A stretch of 64,000 nt of DNA from Ktedonospora formicarum (GTDB lineage Bacteria; Chloroflexota; Ktedonobacteria; Ktedonobacterales; Ktedonobacteraceae): contig NZ_BNJF01000001.1 of the NCBI RefSeq assembly GCF_016587355.1, positions 682,001 through 746,000 of the forward strand. Direction: 5' to 3'. Each line of letters opens with the position of its first letter. Position 1 is the first letter of the stretch. Under the pieces are notes generated by a model. It saw only the letters and a list, made by a program, of their open reading frames with translations. It did not search any database and was not told the DNA's origin. Below are positions 27,276 through 36,326 of the stretch, in pieces. The position numbers were made by a program, and so were the translations under genes.

Positions 27276-28241
27276 CTACTTCGTCAAATCTGTTGTGAGC
27301 TCATCCACAACCTTGGTTGCTGCACCGACGCCAATGCCAAGCATCCAGAGGTCATCAGAGACCTGGAAGACTTTTCCGTTCTTCACGGCCTGTAATTTCT
27401 GCCATTGAGGCTGGTTTGTCAGTTCCTGAAGCTTCGCTTTGCTATCACCATAATTGCACAGGAAGATTACATCGCCATCCATCGATGAAATGTTCTCATA
27501 TGAGACTTCCTCAGCGAACTTCTTCTGGGCATCCTGAGAGGTGGGGCGAGGCAGGCCTGCATCATCAAGGATAGAACCGATAAAAGTCTGATGCATATAG
27601 AGGCGCACACGATCTGGGAGAACACGTACAATTGAAACATGTGTCTTGGAAAGGTTATCACCAAGTTTACTCTTTAATGTATCGATCTTCTGATTATATT
27701 GCTGCATGAGTGCATTCGCTTCAGCAACCTTGTTTAAGGCATTCGCATACAGCATGAAATTCTCTTTCCAGGGTGCCCCAGTCTCTACGCTAAAGACCGT
27801 AGGAGCGATCTGAGAAAGCTTGTCATAGATGCTTTCATGACGCATCTTGCTGCTCAAGATCAGATCAGGATTAAGAGAAGCAATCTTCTCCAGATTAGGC
27901 TGCGAAATAGTGCCGACATTAACAATATTCTTGGTCTTATCCTGCAAATAGCTCATGTAGCCGCTATCTTTGAGCGCTGAAACTGCACCAACCGGAGTTA
28001 CCCCAAGCGCGATAGCATCATCCAGTTCACCAGTATCCAGAACAACCACACGTTGAGGATGTGCCGAAACCTTTGTTTCGCCCATCGCGTGCTTGATTAC
28101 ACGCTCACCCGAGTCATTCCCCTGCCCATTAGAGCCTGTCGAGGTTTGCCCTCCACAGGCGGTAAATAATATAACTAGCAACATGCATATCGGAAAAATA
28201 GTAAGAAGCTTCTTCATCAGTTTAAGGTTTCCATTCTTCAC
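27276..28241 (-). CDS. Iron-siderophore solute-binding lipoprotein (FepB/FhuD type)
   Basis: Up to 321 residues. A lipoprotein signal (KKLLTIFPICMLLVILFTACGGQ, lipobox FTAC) precedes a class III binding-protein fold: RVVVLDTGELDDAIALGVTPVG near 65, SQPNLEKIASLNPDLILSS near 110. Binds a ferric siderophore outside the membrane. ATG 28241 or ATG 28217 (MKKLL) may be the start; the second gives the more usual signal length. Just downstream of the sucrase/ferredoxin-like gene (10 bases). Confidence 0.9.
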   Translation of the reverse strand: MKNGNLKLMKKLLTIFPICMLLVILFTACGGQTSTGSNGQGNDSGERVIKHAMGETKVSAHPQRVVVLDTGELDDAIALGVTPVGAVSALKDSGYMSYLQDKTKNIVNVGTISQPNLEKIASLNPDLILSSKMRHESIYDKLSQIAPTVFSVETGAPWKENFMLYANALNKVAEANALMQQYNQKIDTLKSKLGDNLSKTHVSIVRVLPDRVRLYMHQTFIGSILDDAGLPRPTSQDAQKKFAEEVSYENISSMDGDVIFLCNYGDSKAKLQELTNQPQWQKLQAVKNGKVFQVSDDLWMLGIGVGAATKVVDELTTDLTK

Positions 28242-28251
28242 TTTGAGTCAA

Positions 28252-29190
28252 TTATCGCGCCGAGACTAACGCCGGATTATCCATGATGCTATACTGGCGC
28301 ATATGGAAATAGGGAACCGGGTGCGCCCACAATCCCTTGCAAGAGCTGTAACTGGTTACCTCACGTACCTCACGTTCCAGAGTAATCATATGTAGGCGAC
28401 CGGAGAGAACCTCTAGGAAGGAGACAAAGACAAGAGGATTATCCGTTTGGGGGGACCGTATCTCTTGCAAACGGAACGCTTGCAAATCGCTATTACCCGT
28501 TTGTGAGCGCAAAAAATACTCAGCAGCCTGCACAATGGGGGAATAACAACTCTGACCGCGATAGCGCTCCAGATAGACTTGCTGTTGCTGGTAGCGCTCA
28601 ACGATATGCGCGACATCGGAACGTGTCACATATCCATAGTAGAGGCCGTGAGGGAAGCACAGCACATTGGCAGCAAACTTATCGCCACCGACATGCGAGC
28701 TCTGCCACACCTGCTCTCCCGCTAACGAAACCAGTTCGTTATAGATCGGCAGGCCAAACTTGGCGCAGCAGCTATCATGCTTGCCATGTGTGCAAACAAG
28801 ATAGAGTGGTTGATTATAGCATGAAGCCTGGTAAGCCTGCTCATTCTGGATCACATCGTTGAGATCCAGTGTCAGCAGGTCTTCATAGTGCTCCAGTGAA
28901 AACCGATAGAGATGCGCGTCCCCATTGCGCGTGAATGCTAGAAAGCATGTCGGGTGGTCAATGGGCTTCGAATGTTGTTTAATAAACTGAACGCGCAAAC
29001 GTGGCAAAGCCTCATTTTGCTCGCTTAGCCACTGCTTCACAACCTCTGGCAAGGCACTGGATGAGACAGCGCTCCTCTGCCAGGCTCCTGTATATTCGAT
29101 GAGCAACCAAGCATCCACATAGGCAGCGGTACCAATAAAAGGCTCTTGCTCCTTCCGGCATACCTGGGCGCAGAATGTTCTCTCACTCAA
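28252..29190 (-). CDS. Sucrase/ferredoxin-like (Apd1-type) iron-sulfur protein
   Basis: 312 residues. CTHGKHDSCCAKFGLPIYNEL near 135 and SSHVGGDKFAANVLCFPHGLYYG near 165 match the sucrase/ferredoxin-like family (thioredoxin-like ferredoxin fold). In the yeast relative Apd1, Cys and His residues of these motifs hold a [2Fe-2S] cluster. As first gene of the ferric-siderophore operon it may reduce or release iron after uptake; that role is inferred from position. A candidate IdeR/DtxR box lies 86 bases upstream. Confidence 0.82.
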   Translation of the reverse strand: MSERTFCAQVCRKEQEPFIGTAAYVDAWLLIEYTGAWQRSAVSSSALPEVVKQWLSEQNEALPRLRVQFIKQHSKPIDHPTCFLAFTRNGDAHLYRFSLEHYEDLLTLDLNDVIQNEQAYQASCYNQPLYLVCTHGKHDSCCAKFGLPIYNELVSLAGEQVWQSSHVGGDKFAANVLCFPHGLYYGYVTRSDVAHIVERYQQQQVYLERYRGQSCYSPIVQAAEYFLRSQTGNSDLQAFRLQEIRSPQTDNPLVFVSFLEVLSGRLHMITLEREVREVTSYSSCKGLWAHPVPYFHMRQYSIMDNPALVSAR

Positions 29191-29275
29191 AGGTCGTCAC
29201 TCCAAATCCGTGTTTTTCGCTTATGGCACCTAGCTTATACGCCTTATTGCTATAACCAAGTTCCACAGTCGGATA

Positions 29276-29294
29276 TTAGCACAGCCTAACTTCA
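29276..29294. promoter_or_regulatory. Candidate IdeR/DtxR iron box
   Basis: TTAGCACAGCCTAACTTCA matches the iron-box consensus TTAGGTTAGSCTAACCTAA at 14 of 19 positions by eye. It lies between the divergent siderophore operon (start 29190) and the TetR gene. The left half is degenerate. Confidence 0.4.
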
Positions 29295-29369
29295 TCCGTC
29301 AAGAGGGAAAGCTAATTTAAGGCCCACATAAAGGAATTTTGGGAAGCCATGAGATACATTTGCATGCCC

Positions 29370-29411
29370 TTGACAGTGGCCTACAACTGAATTATAATTC
29401 ATTTTATGAAT
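29370..29411 (+). promoter_or_regulatory. Consensus sigma-70-type promoter with overlapping palindromic operators
   Basis: TTGACA (29370-29375), exactly 17 bases, TATAAT (29393-29398), then ATG at 29406. Transcription should begin at or next to the start codon, so the message is probably leaderless. TGAATTATAATTCA (29388-29401) is a perfect palindrome over the -10, and ATTCAT-TTT-ATGAAT (29397-29411) overlaps it and the start codon. These suit autorepression by the TetR protein. Confidence 0.75.
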
Positions 29412-30041
29412 AGCGATTCAGCAAAAACACAAACACAGGATGAGAAACGTAGCTCGCGACGGCGTGCTCGTACCAGAGCCGAGATTCTCGCGGCGGCACG
29501 GCAGGTCTTCGCGGCGCGTGGTTACCGCGCCGCGAGCATTGCTGAAATTGCCGAACGCGCGGATGTCGCTGTAGGAACCTTCTATCTGCACTTTCACGAC
29601 AAGGAAGAGGCTTTTACGATCCTCCTACAAGAGTGCTTTAACGAGACGCGCTCGCACGTTCAGCAAGCCGTCACGGAAGAGGGTCAATCCCTACTGGTTA
29701 TTCTGCAAGCGATCTTTCGCTACGCCAACGCACAACGCGATCTCTTTCGCATAACGATCCATCCAGATCGACACAATACACGCATGGACCGCGTACAGAC
29801 CGCACTGACAGAAATACTCACCACAGTGCTAACCAACGCCAATCAGAAGACACCTCTGGTAGGCTATGACCTTTCGATGCAGATTAGCTTTTTAACAGGA
29901 ATGATTACGCAAGGCATTACACAATGGCTTGAGCATGAGGATATGGACCCCGATACCATCGTGGCGCAAATGCTGTTTCTATTGCGTCACGGGCTTCCAG
30001 AATCTGTGCTCACAGGAGAGAATCAGCCCACTGAGGCTTAA
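29406..30041 (+). CDS. TetR-family repressor, likely controls the P450 fusion
   Basis: 211 residues. After a basic N-terminus, the helix-turn-helix spans about 20-65: TRAEILAAARQVFAARGYRAASIAEIAERADVAVGTFYLHFHDKEE. The C-terminal ligand domain is all helical. It lies 61 bases upstream of the CYP102-like gene in the same direction, the arrangement of BM3R1 with CYP102A1 in Bacillus megaterium, where a fatty-acid-responsive TetR protein represses both. The promoter directly upstream overlaps palindromes, fitting autorepression. Confidence 0.88.
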   Translation: MNSDSAKTQTQDEKRSSRRRARTRAEILAAARQVFAARGYRAASIAEIAERADVAVGTFYLHFHDKEEAFTILLQECFNETRSHVQQAVTEEGQSLLVILQAIFRYANAQRDLFRITIHPDRHNTRMDRVQTALTEILTTVLTNANQKTPLVGYDLSMQISFLTGMITQGITQWLEHEDMDPDTIVAQMLFLLRHGLPESVLTGENQPTEA

Positions 30042-30102
30042 GCTCCATTACGGATGGTTTGCTTGCGTAACCCTCTACTGCTGAGAGGAATTCACTCGCG
30101 CC

Positions 30103-33100
30103 ATGTATATAGAAGATCATACACTTACACCCATTCCGCAGCCACATAAAAAACCGCTTGTTGGCAATCTTTATGATATTGATCCCGCCGTTCCTGTGCT
30201 AGGTATGATGGAATTAGCCCGCGAACTAGGGCCAATCTTTCAGCTTGAGATTCCAGGACGACGCACAGTTATCGTCTCGGGCTTCGAGCTTGTCGATGAG
30301 CTTAGTGACGAGTCGCGCTTTGATAAGCGCGTCTGGCGACCACTGCTCAATGTGCGCTCCTTCTCGGGCGATGGGCTCTTTACGGCCCACACCCAGGAAG
30401 CAAACTGGCACAAGGCGCATAATATCCTGATGCCAAATTTTAGTATGCGTGCTATGCAGGGCTATATGCCCATGATGCAGGATATTGCCGAACAATTGCT
30501 GGAGAAGTGGGAGCGCCTGAACCCAAATGAGGAAATCGATGTTCCCGGAGATATGACGCGCCTGACCCTAGATACTATCGGGCTCTGTGGCTTTGACTAT
30601 CGCTTCAACTCTTTCTATCGCGAGGACGCGCACCCCTTTGTACAGAGCATGGTCAATTCTCTGGGTGAATCAATGGCTCGCGGTCGCCGCCTCCCAATTC
30701 AGGAGAAGCTGATGGTCAATAAGCATCGCCAGTTTCAGAGCGATGTTGACTACATGAACAACCTCGTTGACGACCTCATCCGAGAACGCAAAGCCAACAG
30801 TAATACGGCAGACAAGAAAGATCTCCTGAGCTACATGCTCTCAGGAATCGACAAGCAGTCTGGGCAGGGACTCGATGATGTAAACATCCGCTATCAGATC
30901 ATCACTTTCCTGATCGCAGGCCATGAGACGACCAGTGGACTCCTCTCGTTCGCGCTCTACTTCCTGCTCAAACATCCCGATGTGCTAGCAAAGGCTTATG
31001 CGGAGGTTGATCGCGTTCTGGGTCCAGATACTTCGATCAAACCCACCTTCCAGCAGATCAATAAGCTACGTTATGTGTCTCAGGTCCTCAATGAGAGCCT
31101 GCGTTTATGGCCTACCGCTCCCCTCTTCTCAGTCTATCCCTACGAGGAGACAGTCATAGCAGACAAGTACCGAGTCGATAAGGATAGCGAATGGGCGATT
31201 CTCATTCCTATGCTGCACCGCGATAAGAGTGTCTGGGGCGAGGATGCCGAAGAGTTCAATCCCGATCATTTTAGTCACGAAGCCGAAGCCACGCGCCCGG
31301 CAAATGCCTTCAAGCCCTTTGGCAATGGACAGCGCGCCTGTATTGGGCGTCAGTTCGCAATGCAAGAGGCAACATTGGTTCTGGGTCAGATCTTGCAGCG
31401 TTTCCACCTGATTGACCACACAAATTATGAACTGAAGGTTAAGCAGACGCTCACGCTCAAGCCTGAGGGGCTGACGATGCGTGTATGCCCACGAACAGAT
31501 GCCGACCGTGATCTTCAGGACTTTGTCAAACCCATTGAGGTCGCCACACCCAGGGTTGATGAGGCTCCACGTGTGGTAGCCACAAACCAGCATAATACGC
31601 CTCTCCTCGTCCTGCACGGCTCCAATATGGGCACTTCTGAGGAGTTAGCACACACAATCATGGAAGATGGGAAAATGCGTGGCTTTGCCGCGCAGGTCGC
31701 TTCCCTGGATGACTACGCAGGCAAGCTTCCAACTGAGGGAGCGGTCGTCGTAGTCACTTCTTCCTACAATGGGACGCCACCCGATAACGCCGCCGAGTTC
31801 TGTGGCTGGCTCAAGAGAGAAATGCCTGCCGATGCGCTTAAAGGGGTGAAATATACCGTCTTCGGCTGTGGCAACCGCGATTGGTTCTCGACGTTCCAGG
31901 CAATCCCAAGACTTGTGGATAGTAACCTGGAACGTCATGGTGCTCAACGCATCTATCAGCGTGGTGAAGGGGATGCCGCTGACGACTTCGATGGACAGTT
32001 CCAGTCCTGGTATCAAGGGCTCTGGAACGAGTTGGGACAGGCACTTCAGCTCGATCTTGAGACCAGTATCGCCGCGACTGGGCCACGCTATACAGTTGAG
32101 ATCGTCACCGAGACACATACCCCCAATCCTTTTGTAGCCTCCTTTGGGGCCTATCCACTGCGCGTCGTCGCCAATCGTGAGCTCAATACCCAGGAGGCGA
32201 GCCGCTCAACACGCCACGTCGAACTGGCGATACCAACAGGTAGCAACTACCGCGCGGGAGATCACCTGGGCATTATCGCGCGGAACACACCAGAAATGGT
32301 CAAGCGTGTCGCCGCGCGCTTCCACTTTACGGTGGAAACCAGAATCCGTCTCCATCAGGGTGATGAGCGCCGCACACATCTGCCAATTCATGAGCCGGTG
32401 CGCGTCTACGACCTCCTGGCAGACTATGTCGAACTGCAAGAGGTTGCTACCCGGACCCAAATCAAGGTCCTGGCTGAACACACCGAATGCCCACCAGAGA
32501 AGATGCGTCTCCTGACCCTATGCGGTGACGACGAGACCAGTGCTCTACGGTACCGCGAAGGCGTGCTGGCGAAACGCAAAACCCTCATTGATCTGCTGGA
32601 AGAGAATCCAGCCTGTGAGCTACCATTCCACGCCTACCTGGAGATGCTGACACCTATTCGTCCACGCTACTACTCAATCTCGTCTTCGCCACTCAAGGAC
32701 CCGAAGCATTGCAGTATCACCGTTGGCGTCATCGATGAGCCCGCCTGGTCGGGACATGGCACGTACCAGGGAGTCTGCTCCAATCATCTGCGCAGTATGC
32801 AAGATGGCAACATCGCCTATGCCTTCGTGCGCGATACGAAATCGACCTTCCGCCTTCCAGAGGATGCACGCACGCCTTTGATCATGATTGGACCCGGCAC
32901 TGGTCTGGCACCGTTCCGTGGCTTCTTACAGGAGCGTGAGGCCCAGAAGAACGCAGGGCAGGAGATTGGCCCCAGCCTGCTATTCTTCGGCTGCCGTCAC
33001 CCACAGCAGGACTTCATCTATGAAGATGAATTGAAGGCCTTTGAGCGTGCAGATATTACCGAACTCCATACCGCATTCTCACGCGTACAGGCCGAGAAAG

Positions 33101-33330
33101 TCTACGTCCAGCATCGCCTCTGGGAACAGAGAGGAAGGGTCTGGGAATTGATCGAGTCTGGCGCAGTTATCTACGTCTGCGGTGATGCGAGCCAGATGGC
33201 TCCCGATGTTCAGGCCACCTTCGCCAGGATCTACCAGGAGCAAACGGGGAAAGGCCCACAAGAAGCAGCGGAATGGCTTCAGAAGCTCAGCGATAGCAAT
33301 CGCTATCTCGTTGACGTCTGGGGCAATTAG
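30103..33330 (+). CDS. CYP102-type self-sufficient P450 / NADPH-P450 reductase fusion
   Basis: 1075 residues, close to P450 BM3 (1049). Residues ~1-460 are the P450: I-helix AGHETTSG near 274, ESLRLWP, and haem loop FGNGQRACIG with the Cys ligand near 405. Residues ~500-650 are an FMN flavodoxin domain (GSNMGTSEELA, SSYNGTPPDN, FGCGNRDW). Residues ~680-1075 are the FAD/NADPH reductase (RYYSISSSP, GPGTGLAPFRGFLQER, CGDASQMAPDV). It oxidises fatty acids or similar long-chain substrates at sub-terminal positions with NADPH and O2, in the cytosol. The ribosome site is GAGAGG. Probably co-transcribed with or controlled by the TetR gene upstream. Confidence 0.96.
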   Translation: MYIEDHTLTPIPQPHKKPLVGNLYDIDPAVPVLGMMELARELGPIFQLEIPGRRTVIVSGFELVDELSDESRFDKRVWRPLLNVRSFSGDGLFTAHTQEANWHKAHNILMPNFSMRAMQGYMPMMQDIAEQLLEKWERLNPNEEIDVPGDMTRLTLDTIGLCGFDYRFNSFYREDAHPFVQSMVNSLGESMARGRRLPIQEKLMVNKHRQFQSDVDYMNNLVDDLIRERKANSNTADKKDLLSYMLSGIDKQSGQGLDDVNIRYQIITFLIAGHETTSGLLSFALYFLLKHPDVLAKAYAEVDRVLGPDTSIKPTFQQINKLRYVSQVLNESLRLWPTAPLFSVYPYEETVIADKYRVDKDSEWAILIPMLHRDKSVWGEDAEEFNPDHFSHEAEATRPANAFKPFGNGQRACIGRQFAMQEATLVLGQILQRFHLIDHTNYELKVKQTLTLKPEGLTMRVCPRTDADRDLQDFVKPIEVATPRVDEAPRVVATNQHNTPLLVLHGSNMGTSEELAHTIMEDGKMRGFAAQVASLDDYAGKLPTEGAVVVVTSSYNGTPPDNAAEFCGWLKREMPADALKGVKYTVFGCGNRDWFSTFQAIPRLVDSNLERHGAQRIYQRGEGDAADDFDGQFQSWYQGLWNELGQALQLDLETSIAATGPRYTVEIVTETHTPNPFVASFGAYPLRVVANRELNTQEASRSTRHVELAIPTGSNYRAGDHLGIIARNTPEMVKRVAARFHFTVETRIRLHQGDERRTHLPIHEPVRVYDLLADYVELQEVATRTQIKVLAEHTECPPEKMRLLTLCGDDETSALRYREGVLAKRKTLIDLLEENPACELPFHAYLEMLTPIRPRYYSISSSPLKDPKHCSITVGVIDEPAWSGHGTYQGVCSNHLRSMQDGNIAYAFVRDTKSTFRLPEDARTPLIMIGPGTGLAPFRGFLQEREAQKNAGQEIGPSLLFFGCRHPQQDFIYEDELKAFERADITELHTAFSRVQAEKVYVQHRLWEQRGRVWELIESGAVIYVCGDASQMAPDVQATFARIYQEQTGKGPQEAAEWLQKLSDSNRYLVDVWGN

Positions 33331-33350
33331 ATACACCATTAGCCTTTGTA

Positions 33351-33402
33351 TTCAGGAAAACTGGTTCGCTTGCCGCGCGGCAAGCGAACCAGTTTTCCTG
33401 AA
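33351..33402. terminator. Perfect 52-base palindrome after the P450 gene
   Basis: 26-bp arms with no loop, midway between the stops of the convergent P450 and FadR-type genes (20 and 29 bases away). Confidence 0.8.
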
Positions 33403-33431
33403 GCTCCTATTCTTCCCCCAATAGGGCGGAC

Positions 33432-34166
33432 TCACGCCCTGGCTGGGGATTGGTCATCAAAAGCACGGTAAATGTCCTGCAAGGTCAGGCTAATCAGCGC
33501 ACGCATCGCCTCCTCTGCTTCCCGCTCGTCGTGTTGTTGAATAGCAGCCGCCACCCGCTGATGGACAGGCATAGCAGCGCGCGTCGCGCCGGGTATACGC
33601 GCCGTCACTTCCCGGCTTGCATGCATGGCGCGGGTCAAGGTGCGCATAACATTCAATAAGAGCTCGTTATGGGTGGCAAGGCAGATGAGCATATGGAAGC
33701 GCAGGTCAACAGCGGTGTAATCTTCAGGGGCTTCTAGTGTTTGCTCCATGTCCCGACAGCAGCGTATTATAGCCTCGGCCTCCTCTTCAGTCGCACGCAC
33801 CGCCGCCAAATGAGCCGCCATCGGTTCCAGCATTAGCCGCACCTCACACAACGCCTGAAGAAACTCTTGCTCTGGTCCAGCCTCATATTGCCAGGCTAAC
33901 ACCTCTGGATCGAGGAGATTCCATTCCGCGCGGGAACGCACACGCGTCCCAGTCTTAGGACGCGCCTCAACCAACCCCTTCGCACTCAAAGTCCTGAGCG
34001 CCTCCCGCAGAACCGCGCGACTGACGCTGAATTGCGCGCTCAGTTCCGGCTCGCTCGCAAGCGCCTCGCCCGGCTCGTACTCGCCTCGAATGATGCTCAG
34101 GCCAATCTGGCGTTCAACTTGCTTATATAAGCTCTCGCGTTGAAGCGAGGAAAATCCTTTTGCCAT
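33432..34166 (-). CDS. FadR-subfamily GntR regulator
   Basis: 244 residues from ATG 34166 (GAGG upstream); ATG 34184 or an upstream start would extend it. N-terminal winged helix: GEALASEPELSAQFSVSRAVLREALRTLSAKGLVEARPKTGTRVR. The C-terminal FCD domain has the expected Asp/His metal-ligand pattern (VDLRFHMLICLATHNELL). Such proteins sense sugar acids or other carboxylates. It is divergent from the sugar-acid operon, with two TTGTCATA-type boxes between, so it is likely to repress itself and that operon. Confidence 0.88.
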   Translation of the reverse strand: MAKGFSSLQRESLYKQVERQIGLSIIRGEYEPGEALASEPELSAQFSVSRAVLREALRTLSAKGLVEARPKTGTRVRSRAEWNLLDPEVLAWQYEAGPEQEFLQALCEVRLMLEPMAAHLAAVRATEEEAEAIIRCCRDMEQTLEAPEDYTAVDLRFHMLICLATHNELLLNVMRTLTRAMHASREVTARIPGATRAAMPVHQRVAAAIQQHDEREAEEAMRALISLTLQDIYRAFDDQSPARA

Positions 34167-34177
34167 CTCTGCCTCAT

Positions 34178-34245
34178 TTGTCATACAATAATACAAAAGA
34201 ACTATACCCGGTTCTTTCTCACCTGTCAATCAATTTGTCATAGGT
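34178..34245. promoter_or_regulatory. FadR-type operator sites in the divergent control region
   Basis: TTGTCATACAA (34178-34188) fits the FadR-subfamily pattern TnGTnnnACnA. A second, half-matching copy TTGTCATAGGT lies at 34235-34245. They flank a 46-base stretch between the regulator and the dehydrogenase operon. Confidence 0.5.
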
Positions 34246-34294
34246 AGAGAGATCATAGTATCTATTTGTGTATTACCAGCCAGGGGGCAGAGCT

Positions 34295-35341
34295 ATGAAA
34301 GCTATTCAGATCAGCGCTCCAGGTCGAGTGTTGATCCGCGAACTGGAACAGCCACAACCAGGACCCGGTGAGGTGCTGATTCGCTCCTCAACGGTGGGTA
34401 TTTGCGGAAGTGATGTTGAAATCTATCAGGGAAGAAGACCACAGGAATACTGTCGCTACCCGGTTATTCCCGGTCATGAGTGGTCAGGGGAAGTAGCGGT
34501 GCTGGGCGAAGGAGTCCAGGGAATCCAGGTTGGAAACAAAGTTGTCGCGGAGGGATTTCTGGCCTGCGGTACCTGTGCCAACTGCCGCGACGGCGCGACA
34601 AGCCTCTGCGAGCGAGGCTATGACGAGATAGGCTTTACCCAGCCAGCGGGTCTGGCGCAATATGTCGTCGTTCCCGCGCGTCAGATTCACATCCTCCCAG
34701 ACGCGACTCCATTAGATGAAGCCGCGCTTCTTGAGCCAACAGCAGTCGTCGCACAAGCATTTTTACAGAAAGCCCCCAGGCCGGGCGACGTCGTAGTCAT
34801 ACTCGGAGATGGTGCTATCAGTTTGCTCGCAGTCGAGATAGCGCGCCTTTATAGCCCCTCCGCGATCATTGTGAGCGGCAGACATGAGTCGCGCCGACCT
34901 CGCGGCTGAGGGCAAGGCGCGACTCATACCATCAGCCAGCGTCAGTCATCTAGCCTGGAATTGGTCAACGATCTGACCCATGGGCGGGGCGCGAACCTTG
35001 TCTTTGAGGGTGCCGGGCGCGCACAGGCGGTCGCTGATGCCTTCGCCATGGCGAAGCGCGGAGGCACGGTCCTGCTGGAAGGGATCGCGGGAGACAGAGA
35101 GAAACTCGAACTCGCGACCGACATCTTTGCTCTCAAGCAACTCTCGGTCCACGGTCTCTTCGGGGCCAGTACACGCGCCTGGGCTCACGCGGTCTCACTC
35201 CTACGAACCAACCAGCTAAGCCTCACGCCTTTGATTACACACCGTTTCCCACTTGAGCAATACGAGGATGCGCTAAAGCTCCTGGCAGCGCGCCAGGTGG
35301 ATACATTAAAGGTCGTTATTCAACATGAAGGGAGCATCTAA
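34295..35341 (+). pseudogene. Zinc-dependent medium-chain dehydrogenase (threonine/sorbitol-dehydrogenase-like) with an in-frame TGA
   Basis: From ATG 34295 (AGGGGGCAG upstream) the frame gives a zinc-type alcohol dehydrogenase: GICGSDVEIYQG, PVIPGHEWSGEVAVLGEGV, the four structural-zinc Cys in CGTCANCRDGATSLCERG, and LLEPTAVVAQAFL. Reading stops at TGA 34907-34909, in the Rossmann fold. After it the same frame continues as GATHTISQ...LVNDLTHGRGANLVFEGAG and AFAMAKRGGTVLLEGIAG to 35341. The spacing either side of the TGA is what the family expects, so no net indel is needed, but residues around the stop (RRPRG-stop-GQG) are atypical and sit in a 12-bp inverted repeat. The product would oxidise a polyol or sugar acid. 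Confidence 0.85.
34884..34927. repeat. Inverted repeat around the premature TGA
   Basis: ATGAGTCGCGCC (34884-34895) and its exact complement GGCGCGACTCAT (34916-34927) flank a 20-base loop holding the TGA. It lies inside coding sequence, which normally lacks such perfect arms, so it may be the product of a template-switch mutation. Confidence 0.7.
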
Positions 35342-36274
35342 GTGGAAGCAACACGACGCTTTCTGACTAGCCTGGGACTTCCTCCCGGCGATGCACACGA
35401 CTTGCCAACCAGCACCAAGCGCTTTCCCGATGGCGCGCAATATCGTGTTGAGATCCCTAGCACTGAAGGGCCAACCGCTCTAGCGGCGCTTTTGGAGGAG
35501 GCACAACGGTATAACGTCACTATCCACCGAATCTCACAGGGCAGCGGCGTCATGCTACAAACCGATGACGAGATTCGCGATATGGCTCGTATAGCAACTG
35601 AAGCAGGGATTGAGGTCAGTCTCTTCGCGCGCCCCAACGCAGGGTGGGACACAAGCGCGATGGCCCTCTCTAGCGGTGGGAAGTCTATCGCCCCCCGCTT
35701 GCGTGGGCAAGAGCAACTCGTCTACTGCCTGGAAGATATCAAACGTGCGGCAGACCTGGGCATACGGAGCGTGCTCCTGGCCGATGAGGGAGCGCTATGG
35801 GTCGCCAATGAGATGCGCCAGCAGGGCGAGCTACCAGCCGATATGCAATTCAAGATCAGTGTCATGATCGCCGCCGCCAATCCTGCCTCGGTGCGTCTGC
35901 TAGAGCGCCTGGGCGCAAACACCTTCAATCTGCCAACCGACCTGACGTTAGCCCAGATAGCCGCGATTCGGCAGGCAGTCGACATCCCCCTGGACATTTA
36001 TGTAGAGGCACCCGACGATGTAGGGGGCTTCGTGCGCCTCTATGAGATCCCAGAGATTGTACGTATCGCAGCTCCAGTATATATCAAGTTTGGCCTGCGC
36101 AACGCGCCTAATATCTACCCCTCCGGTCTGCATATTGAAGCCAGCGCCGTCGCACTCTCACGCGAACGTGTCAGACGCGCGCGCATTGGCATGGATCTCC
36201 TTCAACGCTACTACCCCGAAGCCACCACATCACAGCTTAGAGCAGAAGGGTTGGCGCTCCCACAACTAGGATAG
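35342..36274 (+). CDS. U32-peptidase-like TIM-barrel protein of a sugar-acid operon
   Basis: 310 residues from GTG 35342, directly after the dehydrogenase stop. The pattern YRVEIPSTEGP, HRISQGSGVMLQTDDEIRDM, ANPASVRLLERLGANTFNLPTDLTLAQIAAIR and PLDIYVEAPDDVGGFVRLYE resembles the barrel of U32-family proteins, which collect and process unusual substrates and are often not peptidases. The usual U32 Cys cluster is absent. It is between a polyol/sugar-acid dehydrogenase and an enolase-superfamily dehydratase, so I would expect it to act on a sugar-acid intermediate (aldolase or epimerase-like), not on protein. That is inference. Confidence 0.68.
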   Translation: MEATRRFLTSLGLPPGDAHDLPTSTKRFPDGAQYRVEIPSTEGPTALAALLEEAQRYNVTIHRISQGSGVMLQTDDEIRDMARIATEAGIEVSLFARPNAGWDTSAMALSSGGKSIAPRLRGQEQLVYCLEDIKRAADLGIRSVLLADEGALWVANEMRQQGELPADMQFKISVMIAAANPASVRLLERLGANTFNLPTDLTLAQIAAIRQAVDIPLDIYVEAPDDVGGFVRLYEIPEIVRIAAPVYIKFGLRNAPNIYPSGLHIEASAVALSRERVRRARIGMDLLQRYYPEATTSQLRAEGLALPQLG

Positions 36275-36326
36275 AGCCACCACCATCAGATGTCACCAAT
36301 TCAGCACAGAAGCGAGGTTATTTGCA

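Noticed and set aside
31129..31617. Antisense frames within the P450 fusion
   Set aside because: Shadows of a strongly conserved gene, with no start signal or recognisable product.
34907..34909. TGA followed by a hairpin as a selenocysteine codon
   Set aside because: The position is in the Rossmann fold, not a catalytic Cys; the hairpin surrounds the TGA instead of starting just after it, and no selenocysteine genes are seen.
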